Notes: generated by a model not told the origin, from the letters alone. 64,000 nucleotides of DNA from Pseudoneurospora amorphoporcata (GCA_033297205.1 MU859138.1:81886-145885), one strand, 5' to 3'; shown: positions 1-10,780, numbered from the stretch's first letter. A program made the numbers and translations.

Positions 1-72
1 CTGTCTCAGGTTGGTAGGCCGAATTTTCCCTCGTGCCTGAGCCGATGTACACTTTGGGGAGAGAATCTGCCT

Positions 73-537
73 TCTCTAAGGAACTTGACTTCCCGCACCG
101 TCCCTTTTGACTTGATGTACCGCCATGACAGCTGACATAGTTTTCAATCGTTTTTATATTAAAACTTCGGTATTTTCAATGTTTCCAGCATGGCGGCACG
201 CCAAGTCAACCGCGGTATACTAACCAAGTCGATCGCTGTCGCGGTCGCTGTTACGGTCGCTGTCGTAGTGTTATCGCGGTCGTTATCGGTCGCTATTACG
301 GTCGCTAACGCTAGCGATGGCGGTAGTAGGTATAGACACCGCGCGGGAAGTTAGAGGTAAGCTGTATTGTGCTAAAATGTCGCATGCGAAATTACGGATT
401 GATTTGATAAAACGGGGTGCTTTACATTTCAGCTGTCATCAGCTGTCGGGTGGAGTAAGTGCGGTATATCAAGTCAAAAAAGGGTACGCGAGGACATTAG
501 GGACGGTGCGGGAAGTTAAGCTCTCTCTAAGAGGAGA
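73..537. mobile_element. MITE-like element with long inverted terminal arms
   Basis: The left arm (about 73-140) and the right arm (about 425-535) are imperfect inverted repeats. The shared core is CTTCCCGCACCGTCCC, followed by TTTTGACTTGATRTACCGC and a GACAGCTGA block. The right arm carries a short insertion relative to the left. There is no transposase; the only open frame inside (317-628) lacks protein-like features. This looks like a non-autonomous inverted-repeat element. Exact ends and target-site duplication could not be fixed. Confidence 0.5.
229..316. repeat. GGTCGCT-type minisatellite
   Basis: A degenerate tandem array of GGTCGCTGT/GGTCGCTAT/GGTCGTTAT units lies between the inverted arms of the surrounding element. 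Confidence 0.6.
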
Positions 538-1020
538 GCGTAAACACCCCAAGCATTGTCGTCTTAATCGACGCACGAAACATGCAAGGACCGAAAGAAT
601 TGAATGGAAGGGGGCGCCGGGGACGTAAGGACATCGTTGAGACCGGGGGCGAAATCTACAGAGCTCCGAGCGTTCTCAATTGGCGGCAGTAGGTCCAGGA
701 GAGGATTAAGAGGTATATCGCCCACATAAGGTGTTGTTATCTGCCGAGTTCCGTTCGACTGGTGATTTTCCCGAAGTCAGGTTCAGCAATCGGCGGTGTA
801 TGTATAGTTCCCCTTTTCCTGGGATCCTGATCAGTGCCAATTCGCCCCTTCCCGGAATGGTCGCCCAGTTCACTTTAGAGTGTTCATTGTTGGTGGTTGT
901 TCAGATGTTAACGCACGCAGTGGTGGGTAAGCCTAGTGTGGGATCGAAATCTGGTTTCATATCTAGGACTGTCTCCCACAATTCTGCGGGTGTTGGAGAT
1001 TGGCTGATGCCATATGGTGC

Positions 1021-1931
1021 TTGAAGGTGACGCTGAGGAAGATGCTACCGGGGCTCAGGTACCGGGTGGTGGTCGTGGCTAGGTTGGCGTCGCCGGCTTA
1101 AACACCAGACTCGACGACCTCAATACCAAGCCGGACGTGCACACTGTCCAGGCTACACTTGCGGTGTACCAATATAAACGTGAGCACTCTGGCCACAAGT
1201 CCTGGATGGAGGAGGTGAAGGCAACGCACATCGCAGAGATTCTGGACAAACATGGCTTCCGCTGTTACCATCCTGACCTCGGAACCGGATTTGCGGAGTG
1301 GGACGAAAGCATCGGCTCCGTCCCATCTGGTGGGTCAGTGCCAGGCTTAAGCAGATGCTAGATACCCTGCGAACCGGGATCTTTTAACTCCTAAAGCACC
1401 GCAAGGTGCCCGAATTGACTTCGAAGGTCAAGAGTTCTTGGACCACCCGAACCGCCGATAATCTTCTCTTCGACCATTCATCCAAGCGGAAACGAAAATG
1501 TCGGAACTCCAAGAGCTCATCGATGCCTATACTACCTTACCTTTACCGGTGCTGCGTAAGTCTTTCGACTTTGGCGATTTCCGCAGAATCGACGTTGACG
1601 CCGACCCCCTTCCCACTCCCGACACCTGGTACACCGAGGGCGAGAAGTTCGTCTGGCATTGGGACCCGAGGAAGAAGGCTCGCAAGAGCGGAACCACGGT
1701 TGACACCCAGAGCGAGGCCAACGCCGAGGATGGACCAGCCGTCAACGTTCAGAAACAGCCCACCTTCAATCACACCAGCGCACCCGCTATTCCTGCCAAG
1801 GACAAGTCGCCATCCGTCAAAGAGGAAGTCGAAGGAGTGATCGTTGCCGTTCCTGTCACGACCCGATGGAGATCGGAGACTCTGATTTCGAGTCGGAGTC
1901 CGCTGCTGAAAGGTAAGGTACCTGGTGTACC
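1021..1931 (+). pseudogene. Decayed coding remnant, unidentified
   Basis: Protein-like stretches occur in succession but in different frames. About 1103-1320 reads as a charged segment containing HSGHKSWMEEVKATHIAEI. About 1350-1450 (another frame) contains ARIDFEGQEFLDHPNRR. 1498-1860 begins MSELQELIDAYTTLPLPVL and is rich in D, E, P and K. Just after 1860 the acidic sequence MEIGDSDFESESAAER continues in a neighbouring frame and stops at a GTAAGG donor-like site (about 1914). The pattern fits one gene broken by indels or several lost introns. I do not recognise the family; an old retroelement ORF is possible. Confidence 0.3.
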
Positions 1932-2920
1932 ATCACTGTCGAAGCACCGGACTGGTACATTTGTTCCATACAGGTATACAAAACCATGCTCGGAGAAGAG
2001 GCGGACTTTGAGAAAGCCTGTACACCCCATTTGACATTCCCCCAAAGGGCCCAAACCAATCTTCTTGGCGTTCTTTCGTCCCAGCCCCGACACCCTCCCT
2101 CCGTCGACTTTTCTCGCTCCCGCCATGTCGCGGCTTTTGATCCAACGAGAATATTGGGAGCGTTTACACTCTCCTATTGGAGAAACTCAACTGTCCTCCC
2201 AGTCTACCTGCCTCTACCTCTACATTGGCTCAGGCACGAGAGAAAAGTACCTACTACGGCGTCAAGGATGCCGCCCCTCCGCCCAAAGAGCGGATGGCTC
2301 CCGTGAGTACCAAGGGTACATACCTGTACATACCTACTTCAAAGGGTGTTGCGGAAGGGAACGAGGGAATTTACCTACCTTAGGCAACGCCTGGTATCAA
2401 CCTGAAAGATTGAAGTCTACCATACCATGACGAAGCTAACAGCCGGTGTGCGACTAAGGTAAGACCAGCTTCCTCAACCATGCCAACAAGGAATCTCCGA
2501 CCAATACCCACATTCAAGCCAATAAACGCACCAAGCTCCTCCCTTCCCCCTAGGGCCAGCAACGGCAGCGGCACCATTGCCCTCGCCGACCTCCGCGTTA
2601 TCAATCTCCAACATCAGCACAACTCCTTCCATGCCGATGACCACAAGTCAAAGGCAGCGCAAACCGTCAGCTTGCCTGTTAGCAAGTCAAGATCCTACGT
2701 CTGCTCCGTCGCAAGCGATGGTCCGGTGCGTGTGTACCTGGACAAGGGCAAGGGAGTCCAGTCGCTGCGCTGGTTGTATCCGTGCATCTCGAGGATGGCA
2801 TCGTTGTCAAGGTGTGTTCAAATTTTATTACGAGTCTTGGGAGCAAAAGAGGTGATGACTTTGTGTTTACGGGTCTAGTTGATATCTTCGAGACGCCATT
2901 AATGGGAATCTAGTCCCTCA
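1932..2920. other. Spacer, no supportable gene
   Basis: Several short open frames overlap on both strands (for example 2065-2430 and 2480-2878), none with a convincing domain or a clean splice pattern. It may hold further fragments of the upstream decayed gene. Confidence 0.4.
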
Positions 2921-3154
2921 GAAAACAGTTTTTTCACGATAACCGTGACCGCACAGTGGCATCCGTTCAGCTCAGAGTAACGGTTCTGTAGAAAATAACC
3001 GTACACCTTAGAATAATCGTTCGAAGCAAATCCCTGAGCTCTGATTGGCTGGCGGAAAACTGGAGCTCTATGTGCCTCGGGCGGGAGCTAAAAGAGTTGA
3101 AGAAATTCCCCTTCTAGGAAAGGGCGATGAAAGATAGAAGGTGAGAAAGTGTAA

Positions 3155-3254
3155 AGAGAGAAGGAAGGAGAGAAAGAAGGAGAGAGAGAAGGAGAGAGAG
3201 AAGGAGAGAGAGAAGGAGAGAGAGAAGGAGAGAGAGAAGGAGAGAAAGAAGGAT
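3155..3254. repeat. GA-rich 12-bp microsatellite
   Basis: Tandem copies of a 12-bp unit GAGAGAGAAGGA, with variant first and last units, lie inside the inverted-repeat element. Confidence 0.9.
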
Positions 3255-3429
3255 GATATTAACCAAGGTTGGGGCCTTTAAAATGCCAAAGTCCCATCGA
3301 CTTCCCGTCTCTCCAAACTTTATCCTTTTTATTAATAATAATAACGATAACAATAGCCATTATCAACCATCATCAGCGTCATCACCAGGTAAGATTGCAT
3401 CCTCATTTCAATTCGTTTACTAATTTTTA

Positions 3430-3501
3430 TAGTGATGATAACGATGACGATAACGATAATAACGATAATGATGATGACGATGATGACGATGACGATAGTG
3501 G
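3430..3501. repeat. GATGAC/GATAAC low-complexity tract
   Basis: A purine-rich tract of GAT(G/A)AC repeats gives a run of Asp/Asn codons in one frame. There is no evidence that it is translated. Confidence 0.8.
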
Positions 3502-3896
3502 TGGTTTGATTTGGGTGGGCGACGAAGATTGGGCGGGCGACGAGGTTTGGTTTTGGGCGGGCAACGAAGGTAAGGAAAGTAACGACGATTTTAGAAAGGT
3601 AGCGACAAGGGTATAGTTACCTTGCCTTTGGAAATGCACCTCGTGGATCGTAATGTATATATAGAGTAGAAAGAAGGCAAGAGCAGCCATTCCCAGATTA
3701 ACCTAGCCAATCAAAACCCAGGGATCCGCTTAGAACGGTTATTCTGAGCTGAACGGTTTTCTTGAGCAGAACGGTTATTCTAAAAAAACGTGTTTGCTTA
3801 CAACGAACCGCACCACGCTGGTACCGTTAACTGCACCCTCAGATTAGCAGTAATGGCCCTTCTGTCAAGTTGTACCATCCTCATCCCACCCCATCC

Positions 3897-4169
3897 TCAC
3901 TTCTTCTCCTCCATCTCCCTCTTCTTCTTTTCCTCCCACTCCTGCTTCTGCTCTTGCTGCTGCTCCTGCTGGTGCTCTTGCTCTACCTCCACAGCGGCGG
4001 CAAGGTCATCGTCAATGCAGTCGTCGCAGGGACGGTCCTGCACGTAGCGAACCTCTCTCGGCGCACCGTGTGGGCAGTCCCGGGTGTTGGGATGCCTGTC
4101 CGCGCAAGGCACAAAGAGCCCATCCAGGTGGGCGCAGCCGGAGAATCTGATGTGGAAGACGATGCACAT
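3897..4169 (-). CDS. Small Cys/His-containing protein with acidic Gln/Glu-rich tail
   Basis: The predicted protein is about 90 residues starting MCIVFHIRFSGC. The first half has regularly spaced cysteines and histidines (C..CAHLDG, PCADRH, RDCPHG, CDDC), which suggests a small metal-binding or structural fold. The second half is a low-complexity EQ/EK tail that ends in a run of E and K. The open frame extends 15 codons upstream to 4214, but a CTCAG acceptor-like site precedes this ATG, so an upstream exon is possible. Family not recognised. Confidence 0.5.
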   Translation of the reverse strand: MCIVFHIRFSGCAHLDGLFVPCADRHPNTRDCPHGAPREVRYVQDRPCDDCIDDDLAAAVEVEQEHQQEQQQEQKQEWEEKKKREMEEKK

Positions 4170-4214
4170 CTTGTTGGGCTGTCGGCTGAGCGATGATGTT
4201 AATATCGGTCGCAT

Positions 4215-6076
4215 ATAAGCAAGCGCGGACTGTAGTTGGGGGAGAACAGGATACTTACACTTTCGCTCTATTTGGCGAGATTTGTGAGGGAAAAGACGGA
4301 GGTAAAGGTTACCTATATAGGTAGGTATCGGCCTGAGTTAGTCATGATGAGGAAGCGCCAGGGAGTTACTCGAAGATGGTTGCGCAAGTTGACGATGGTT
4401 GTCATGGCGGTTCACTGAGACCTCAAATGGCGACGTCAAGGCGACGAGAGTCATTGATGAACCACGAAACCCAAGGGCGGAAGCAAGGTGACTTACAAAA
4501 TTTCCTCGTGGGAAACGATGATGGAACACTCTCTTGGAGTCTCTGGAGGTGGACTTGGGTAACGACTGCTCTGTGGAGGCGTTGCTTCTTCACGGATAAG
4601 GTGTTGAGGAAAGAGTTTGACGCGTTGAGAATTCGAGTTCGCAGCAGGCCTTTTATGGGAAAACGGGAGGAAGATTGATGGAAGGAGGAAGAATGGGAAG
4701 GCACTGTTGCTCCCGCTCGTGGGAAGTGTGCTGTAGGTCTGCCTCGTTCTTGCCAGCTAGGAGTCCAGTCCTGAGTGAGGGGCTGGCGAATAAATCAGCT
4801 GATTTGAGATGGCATGGGGGACTCTCGGTCCCGAAATTGCTGGGGAGCTTCGTCCGAACCGTGCCAGATGCTGGGCCAGCTTTGAGGTGAAGCGTTTGAC
4901 TCGTCAGGTACCTTCCAGGACATGGAGGCGGGGCAGAACGGTTTCGTCAAGCACTCAGTTTAGCCCAACGGCAGAGCACCCACACAGTAACAAGTGAAGG
5001 GGAAGCCCGCGGGGGTTCGTCTTCGCCTTGTTGAAGTGTGGTATTGCTGCCCGCTTTGGCCTTCTTGGCAGTAATTAACACCATGCCCTCCCCTAACCGC
5101 TCGTGTGTCAGCAAAGTGGTTGATGATGATGTGGTGTCGAGATAGCGCCTCAAGATGAGCTGGAGGACAGAGATCGGAAGACCGGTTTAACCGCCTGGCG
5201 AATGACCATCTGGAACTTGGACATTCTCTTCACGGAGACCGATGTTGACTCAGTGAGGTAGACAGGCATTTCATGATGGTGGTCGGCCTCCCAAGCACAA
5301 TATTAACGCCCAGTGGCTGGCCATCATGAGGCAGAGTCACCACCAAACGAAGTTGACTCCCACTTTGTCCAGTCTGATTGCGTTAGTTAATCGTAGCCGT
5401 AGGCGAGTCAAAAGCAAACCTAACCTGTGACGGTTTTGTCATGGAAATAGAGCTTCTCTTGACTAGATTCCGTATCACATGTGTCATGCCATGGCTGACT
5501 GAGGATACCTTAAGAATAGGAAGCACTTTACTCATTCGTAACGAAGATACCTAGGTAATACAACTGTGGGAAGCGATACGCTGAATCAAAGAAGTGATGA
5601 TATTGTGGATGATCACGAAAGAAAGCGCTACGGGAAGAGAAAGGAAGAAGGACAAAATACTGGTGTGGTCTGGAAGTGAAAGTGGGCCAGGTGCCAGCCA
5701 ACCTTACCAGGTGGCGGCGGCCCAACAACAACTCCTCGCGATCTTTCAACACCATTCCTTCCATCAAACCATTCTCTCGTCGCCCGAGGCTCCTCCTCGA
5801 CAATCTCAGAACTGCTTCGTTCCCAGCACCCCTGCCGTTCCATCGCCGAATGTCTTTGTTGCTCGCTATACCTGTCATCATTTGCAGCACTGGAACAACG
5901 CTCAGACGACAAGCCCATTGTACTGCGGCTACTTCCGCGGAGTGTCTTGCTTACAATGGAATTGTACGGGGAGAAACAAGGGCCTCACCGGCTTCTTCAG
6001 CCGCGACGGAGGACTTCAACTCAGACTCGTTGCAAGCGCACTTCCTGGGTCACACTCAGACATTGTCGCCGGACAT
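4215..6076. other. Spacer, no confident gene
   Basis: Only overlapping short frames occur. A frame at 5676-6083 (+) and minus-strand frames at 5528-5918 overlap one another, and none shows a recognisable domain. Confidence 0.4.
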
Positions 6077-6457
6077 TCAATGACCGTGGTTAGGTCGTCG
6101 CTTCTGCAATCTATTCCGCGGCTTTCGATACCGTGGCGGCGCGTCGGTCGGATGGTGACCATGCTGGTTGTAAGCCGAAGAAGCATCGATAGTCTTCTCA
6201 CCCTTGCCAGGAAAAGGGTTGTAGGTCGGGACCGGGTCAATATCGGGGACGTCGACCTCTTGCTGCGTGATATGGATGGCCGGATCATCGCCAGGAGTGC
6301 TTAGGAAGTTCATGAGGTCGACTAGTTCGCTCAGTTGGTTGACCAACTGGTCGCCGTTGATGTCGATCGCTTCGGCATTCTCGTGGCGCAAAGCAGGAGG
6401 GAGTGCATCGCCCGGGTCCGAACGGCGGAGCGGAGGCCTTTGCTGAGTGGAGGACAT
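6077..6457 (-). CDS. PY-module family protein, member A1
   Basis: A 126-residue, mainly hydrophilic protein starting MSSTQQRPPLRR. It contains an LRHENA box at about 23-28, which corresponds to the LRREDA box of its neighbours. It then has VPTY at 76-79, a GEKTID block at 86-91 and a perfect PPxY motif (APPRY, 106-110), followed by a basic C-terminus. The order PxY then GE-T-T-hydrophobic-D is the family signature. No signal peptide or membrane segment is visible. A TATA-like CTTATAAGG (minus strand) lies about 120 bp upstream inside a dispersed repeat. Function unknown; WW-domain binding is an inference. Confidence 0.55.
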   Translation of the reverse strand: MSSTQQRPPLRRSDPGDALPPALRHENAEAIDINGDQLVNQLSELVDLMNFLSTPGDDPAIHITQQEVDVPDIDPVPTYNPFPGKGEKTIDASSAYNQHGHHPTDAPPRYRKPRNRLQKRRPNHGH

Positions 6458-6496
6458 GTTCTTTTGGCTGTTGTCGATGGCGTTGTCTGTGATGGG

Positions 6497-6583
6497 GTGT
6501 CACACGGACATTTGCCTACAGTTCTGGGTTAGGGTTTCCAAGGCTAACAGAACCTCAACGCTTGACGTCAGCCTTATAAGTGC
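6497..6583. repeat. Dispersed repeat R2, copy 1 (upstream of A1)
   Basis: The sequence from GTGTCACACGGACATTTGCC to the CAGCCTTATAAGTGCC region is closely matched at 63871-63959 in the same orientation. Here it forms the immediate 5' flank of the A1 gene and includes its TATA-like box. Confidence 0.75.
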
Positions 6584-7186
6584 CGCTGTAGCTGCTTCTG
6601 AAGCAGCTGCAGCCTGCACAAGCATGTGAATAGTACATGGTGGTGAGCCATGACAGCAATCACGTACGACAGTCACAGAGGTCTAACCCTGTGACATGAG
6701 CATCATCATGAGGGCGACCGAACGAAGGCCGGCGCCAGAAGGAAGAAGGAGAATGGTTGGAAGCACTCAGGAAGGTCCATATGTATGAAGACCGCCAGAT
6801 AGATACCTTGAGGCATTAGGCAACAAGGCTCGGTGCGTGCCTCAGTACGTACCAAGCCTCTTTGGTATAAGAAGGCCTTGAAGCCCAGCCTTCTCCTGGA
6901 GGTTGAAAAAGATCAACAAGGCCTTCGAGACCAAAGAAGTTTATTAGCTGAATTGAACTACTGTTCCAAGCCCGGATCACTGCCCTTGTCACATGGGGCT
7001 CATTTGATGGCTGATGTCAAGTTCGATTGAGGTGGGATGTTGTGGATGGAGGAAGATAAGAGGACAGGTTATTCGAGTCGGCCATGTTCTGTTCTTAAGC
7101 TAGGCTCTTTCCACGGTCGCTTGAGTGTTGCGTGAAGGAACTCCTTCCAGGTTAGCGATCTGCTCAGGTTCGCTACCGGTAGGTAC
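6584..7186. other. Spacer, nothing recognised
   Basis: No open frame with protein-like features and no clear repeat was seen. Confidence 0.4.
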
Positions 7187-7531
7187 CTAGAGCCACTTCA
7201 AGGTTTTGGCCATGAACGCTACACCAGAGCACTTTGCTATGCGGCATTCCCCGCAATATGAGTTCCCATGATGGATATCAAGCAGGTCCCAAGCTAGCAA
7301 GTTCATTATTGGTGTATCTATGACTGAGTGTCCGGATAGCATGTCCCATTCGACCAACTCTCTTCTCACATGATCACAAGAAGGCATTATGGGGATACAA
7401 GCTACAAGTGACAGTTCAAGGCCTAGTTTCTGATCGGTACCTTTGGCAGCTACCTTGACATAAAGCCGGCCATTCCCACTCCAAGGTCGTTGAGTTACCT
7501 CTTCCTTGCGAATCCTTCCTGTCAATAGCAC
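7187..7531 (-). pseudogene. Possible coding fragment with C-x2-C motif
   Basis: A 114-codon open frame without an ATG at its start (the first possible start is GTG). The composition is protein-like: LYVKVAAKG, VACIPIMPSCDHVRREL and a C-terminal YCGECRIAKC cluster. The overlapping frame 7416-7649 begins with ATG and has hydrophilic sequence that could be the 5' part in another frame. This suggests either a two-exon gene or a broken gene. Family not recognised. Confidence 0.35.
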
Positions 7532-8023
7532 TCCTTGAACCAGTCACCACCGCTACTGTTACGTTTTGAGGACCGTCCCGAGGTTCCTGGCGCGCTTCTT
7601 CTCTTTGCCGGCTCTTGTGCCCCGCAATGGGCTCTGGGCCGTAAGACACCGGATGGGGGTCGCCGAGCTCGTCATGGGGCGAACGTGTTGGGGAATAGGT
7701 ACAGTTGTGTCGTCGTAAGAACCAACCCGCGCCTTTACCGAACCGAACTCGGCCGAGGAGGCCGACTTGATGTGTCCTTGGTATTGGCTTCCTTCGTCAC
7801 TCTTCTCTTCTTGGGGTGTGGCATCGCTAAAGGCCAGTTCGTTTCCGCGTTAGCGGTTTTCCCTTAACTGCCCTCTTAACGCGCATAGTCTACAGTTGCA
7901 CTCATACAACATTAAAGCAGCGTTAAGGTAGGCTAAGACTTTGGCTGCAAGATAGAAAGAAGTACTTAACATCCCCTTTCTATCTTTCTTCTTTCCTCCT
8001 CTTTCTTTCTTCTTTTTATCATC

Positions 8024-8130
8024 GCCACTATCCTTTTTATTACCACTATCCTTTTTATCACTATTATCCCTTTTATTATTACCACTATCCCTTTTATTAC
8101 TACTATCCTTTTTATTAATACCACCACTAT
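8024..8130. repeat. 18-bp minisatellite
   Basis: Tandem degenerate copies of CCACTATCCTTTTTATTA. Read on the minus strand they give an artefactual Lys/Asp/Ser-rich open frame. Confidence 0.8.
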
Positions 8131-8222
8131 CATGGGGCGCGAGCAAGCACTAAGGTAAGATGTTGATTGTTGTGCGAAGAAGCAGAAGAGGATCCTGTGC
8201 GCACACGAGAACTATCTAGGGT

Positions 8223-8427
8223 GTCAAAAGGGATGAAATCAGAGTGGGAGAGAAGTCATAAGATTCAATTCAACAGAGCTAGACTACGATGCGACTGCCT
8301 TCCTTTTATGCTTGCTTGCCTTGCCTGCCCTTGAGCACCCTTGTCTATCATGTACCTGTACTTGATTGGACATGGGTGGGACTCTGCCGTGAGGCTCAAC
8401 CACCATGAGGGACCATGATATTTGGCA
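8223..8427 (+). repeat. Dispersed repeat R1, copy 1 (internally deleted)
   Basis: Starts GTCAAAAGGGATGAAATCAG and ends CCATGATATTTGGCA. It matches 14025-14451 in inverted orientation almost base for base, except that about 222 bp are missing between GACTGCC and TTCCTTTTATGC. GCCTT occurs at both edges of the deleted segment. Confidence 0.85.
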
Positions 8428-9147
8428 TAGAGCATAGTGTGGAGCCCTGTGGCCATGGGTCTACAGGGCGGCACTATGCGTGCTAGCTGTGCTGCACTCA
8501 GACAGCTGCACTCAGCTGGCTGCACTAATGCAGCACAGCACCTATCTACATGGAGCAGGCAATGCCTGTGACAACCACTCTTATTATTACTATCCTTCTT
8601 ATAGTATTTACAACAGCCATCCCTTATATTTATAGGGAGTTGAACGTTATAGTTTTACTTAACCGTAGTTCTTACCGCACTACAGCTCAAAATCGAGCAG
8701 TCTGGCAGTAAGAACTACTATTAAGGATCTTAAACATTCTAGCCTTCTAATTGGCCAGATCGAAGATTGGGGTAAGTGTAGGTAGTTGTAGGGCGTGCAT
8801 GAAAAATAAGGTTTTTTTGACGAACGCAAAAAGGAGCAGTAGAGCAGTAATGCGTTATATCGTTACTGCGACCCGAATACTGCAAAAATCTTAACTGGTT
8901 AACTTCTTACAGCGGAAACGAACTGGCCTTAAATGGTTTGTCGTGCAAATCGCCGAACTTCCGCTTCATACTCTCGATACCTTAGGGCTGCTGGTGTCGT
9001 GCTTTCCGAGGTACGTAAAAGGCAGAAGCTTGCCCTCGAGGGCATTGGAGTGATCAGAAGAAATCTTCGACAGATCCGAAACGGCATCTGTCTGCAATCT
9101 TCTGCCCCTTGACCTCCTCCTCCGACTCAATGTCGAGCTTCAAAAGC

Positions 9148-9976
9148 CTATCCGAGAAGTACACCTTTGTTCCGTCTGGAACGCCGCAGATACCTACGCG
9201 CATAGCCCTTGTGCTGGCTGGCCTCGTCGTTTCGATCCAGAACCTGCTTCTCCAGCCATGACTTGCAGGACGGGAAGCGAGCTGAGTAGCGTTTGAAGTC
9301 GACGGTACCGTAAGGAGACCTGTTCTTCTAGTTAGCGGTTGACAACAGCAAAGGAACAACCGGGAATGCACACGGCTTCTGAACTTACGATATTGGTGGT
9401 TGTGGTTCGCCTGTGTCATGACTGGATTGACTCCATGGCTCACTTGCCGTTCTCTTCGCGGGATTGCGCCTTGTGCTTACGCTCCTCGTTATCTTCCTCG
9501 CCGTCATCATCCTGTCGCTCCCTCTTTCTCTTCCGACTCCGCAATGGCTGCGGCGGCGACACCGGGTACCTCGTATAACACGGAGGCGGCGGAGTATACT
9601 CCGGCACCGCGACCGCCAAATCAGCCGTAGCCTCTCCCTCTGTCGGTAAACCCGAGTAAGGCGGCGCCGGATTGCGGACCCCAAAGACATCCAGATGGCG
9701 ACTCTGAGTAATCGCGTGCGTGACGTGTTCAAAGATTCTTTGAAACGCGTCGCCGTTGCCGCCGGCGGCCTCCCTCATGATCTGGATCATGTTTGCCATG
9801 GAGCCGAGCAAGATTTTTGGGTCGTTGAAAGCTAGGACTTGGTCGGTGATGTTATCGAGCCTGGCTTCGTCGAGTCCTTCTGGGACGGCGCGGGGAGGCT
9901 CGTTGTCGCGCTCTTGGGAGTGGCGGGGGTTCCAGACTGCCCTCTTTGGTGAATTTGAACGCAAATATGAACGCAT
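9148..9976 (-). CDS. PY-module family protein, member A2, with extra C-terminal exon
   Basis: Proposed exons are 9444-9976 and 9148-9319, giving about 234 residues. Exon 1 has a helical N-terminal half, then APPYSGL plus GEATADLA (104-121), VPEY (124-127), PPCY (131-134), a basic RSRKRKR stretch resembling a nuclear signal (146-152) and an acidic tail. The simple open frame stops at 9440. A GTGAGC donor overlaps that stop, and a CTAAC branch with an AACAG acceptor precedes a phase-compatible exon beginning SPYGTVDFKRYSARF. That exon's frame closes at 9148, but protein-like sequence (DGTKVYFSDRLLKLDIE) continues to 9054 in the adjacent frame. Either the intron or the continuation could be wrong. 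Confidence 0.5.
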
Positions 9977-10620
9977 TGTTGCTTTGTGTTTGGGTTGAGG
10001 ATGATGGAATGTAAATTGTTCTTGTAGGTGTGTGGTGCAATGATATGCGAGTTGTAAATTGTAGAGGAAGTGAGAGTGTTGTGAATTGTTTTGCGGCGGA
10101 AAGGGTGCAAAATTCTTGTTGGCACGTGCTGTCTTCCAAGGCCGGTTCCAAGACGGTGTTGGTTCCCGTATGGGCTATGTATAGCGCTTGAAATTGTATA
10201 TAGTTCTGGAGATATCTTTCCAGTCCCTACCTGCTACCCAACCCGGCTCAACTTTACCCATCTTACGGTAGAGGTAGGTTTGGACACGTAACAGTCCTGA
10301 TCTCAGGGTGTGGACATCGAACAGAGGTGGTTCCATGAGGTGGGGCTTGAACAGTCGTGCCATTCACTTGTTGGATGTGATTGCTATGACAACGGGTTGT
10401 AACAACCGGCATATCAGCTGATACGAAGAGTGAATAAGACGGAACTGAACAGTGAAGTCAATCGCGTAACAGGTGGATACCGCAGCGGGAATATAAGGAG
10501 CGCAACAGAGCTTGTTGTATATCTATTGCATAACCGTGTAATAAGCCCTGTTGAATTAACAAAGCTTGTTGGCTGTGAGAAGTCTCTGATTGGTCAGATT
10601 TTGGTGCAAAATAGTAAAAG
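9977..10620. other. Upstream region of A2, no gene recognised
   Basis: The minus-strand 5' flank of A2 contains CCTTGG words but no clear TATA box. An open frame at 10430-10624 (+) lacks an ATG. Confidence 0.3.
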
Positions 10621-10669
10621 CTAAAGACCCTTATAAGGACCTTCTAAAGGCCATTATAGGGGTCTTTAG
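10621..10669. repeat. Near-perfect hairpin
   Basis: CTAAAGACCCTTATAA (10621-10636) is inverted at 10654-10669 with 15 of 16 positions paired around a 17-nt loop. It may be a solo fold-back element or a terminator-like structure. Confidence 0.6.
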
Positions 10670-10780
10670 TTAGTGGTCGTTATAGTAGTCTTTTTGGTGG
10701 TTGTTTAAGTAGGCGGGACTTTGACTCCAAAGTCCAGATGAAGGCATTCACACTTTCGCGCGAAACTTTTCGCGCGACGG

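Larger units (their letters stand above)
2921..3798. mobile_element. Inverted-repeat element with iterated subterminal motif
   Basis: The left arm (about 2921-3052) and right arm (about 3702-3798) are inverted relative to each other. They share GTTCAGCTCAG, several copies of a GAATAACCGTTCT-like word and a TGATTGGCT block. Iterated subterminal motifs of this sort resemble transposase-binding sites of DNA transposons. The interior is only microsatellite-like sequence, so the element is non-autonomous. No target-site duplication was confirmed. Confidence 0.6.
7830..8930. mobile_element. 1.1-kb element with perfect 19-bp terminal inverted repeats
   Basis: AAGGCCAGTTCGTTTCCGC at 7830-7848 is matched exactly in inverted orientation at 8912-8930. 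The interior contains an 18-bp minisatellite, a copy of repeat R1 (8223-8427) and an internal hairpin (8665-8678 with 8705-8718). No transposase-like frame is present. A target-site duplication is not obvious. Confidence 0.6.

Noticed and set aside
3114..3353. Leu-rich minus-strand frame resembling a membrane protein
   Set aside because: Produced by the GAGAGAGAAGGA microsatellite read in antisense.
7850..8146. Lys/Asp/Ser-rich minus-strand frame
   Set aside because: Translation of an 18-bp minisatellite, not a gene.
10430..10624. 64-codon plus-strand frame with a helix-turn-helix-like end (LTKLVGCEKSLIGQIL)
   Set aside because: It has no ATG (only GTG), an in-frame stop lies just upstream, and there is no convincing splice site or paralogue.
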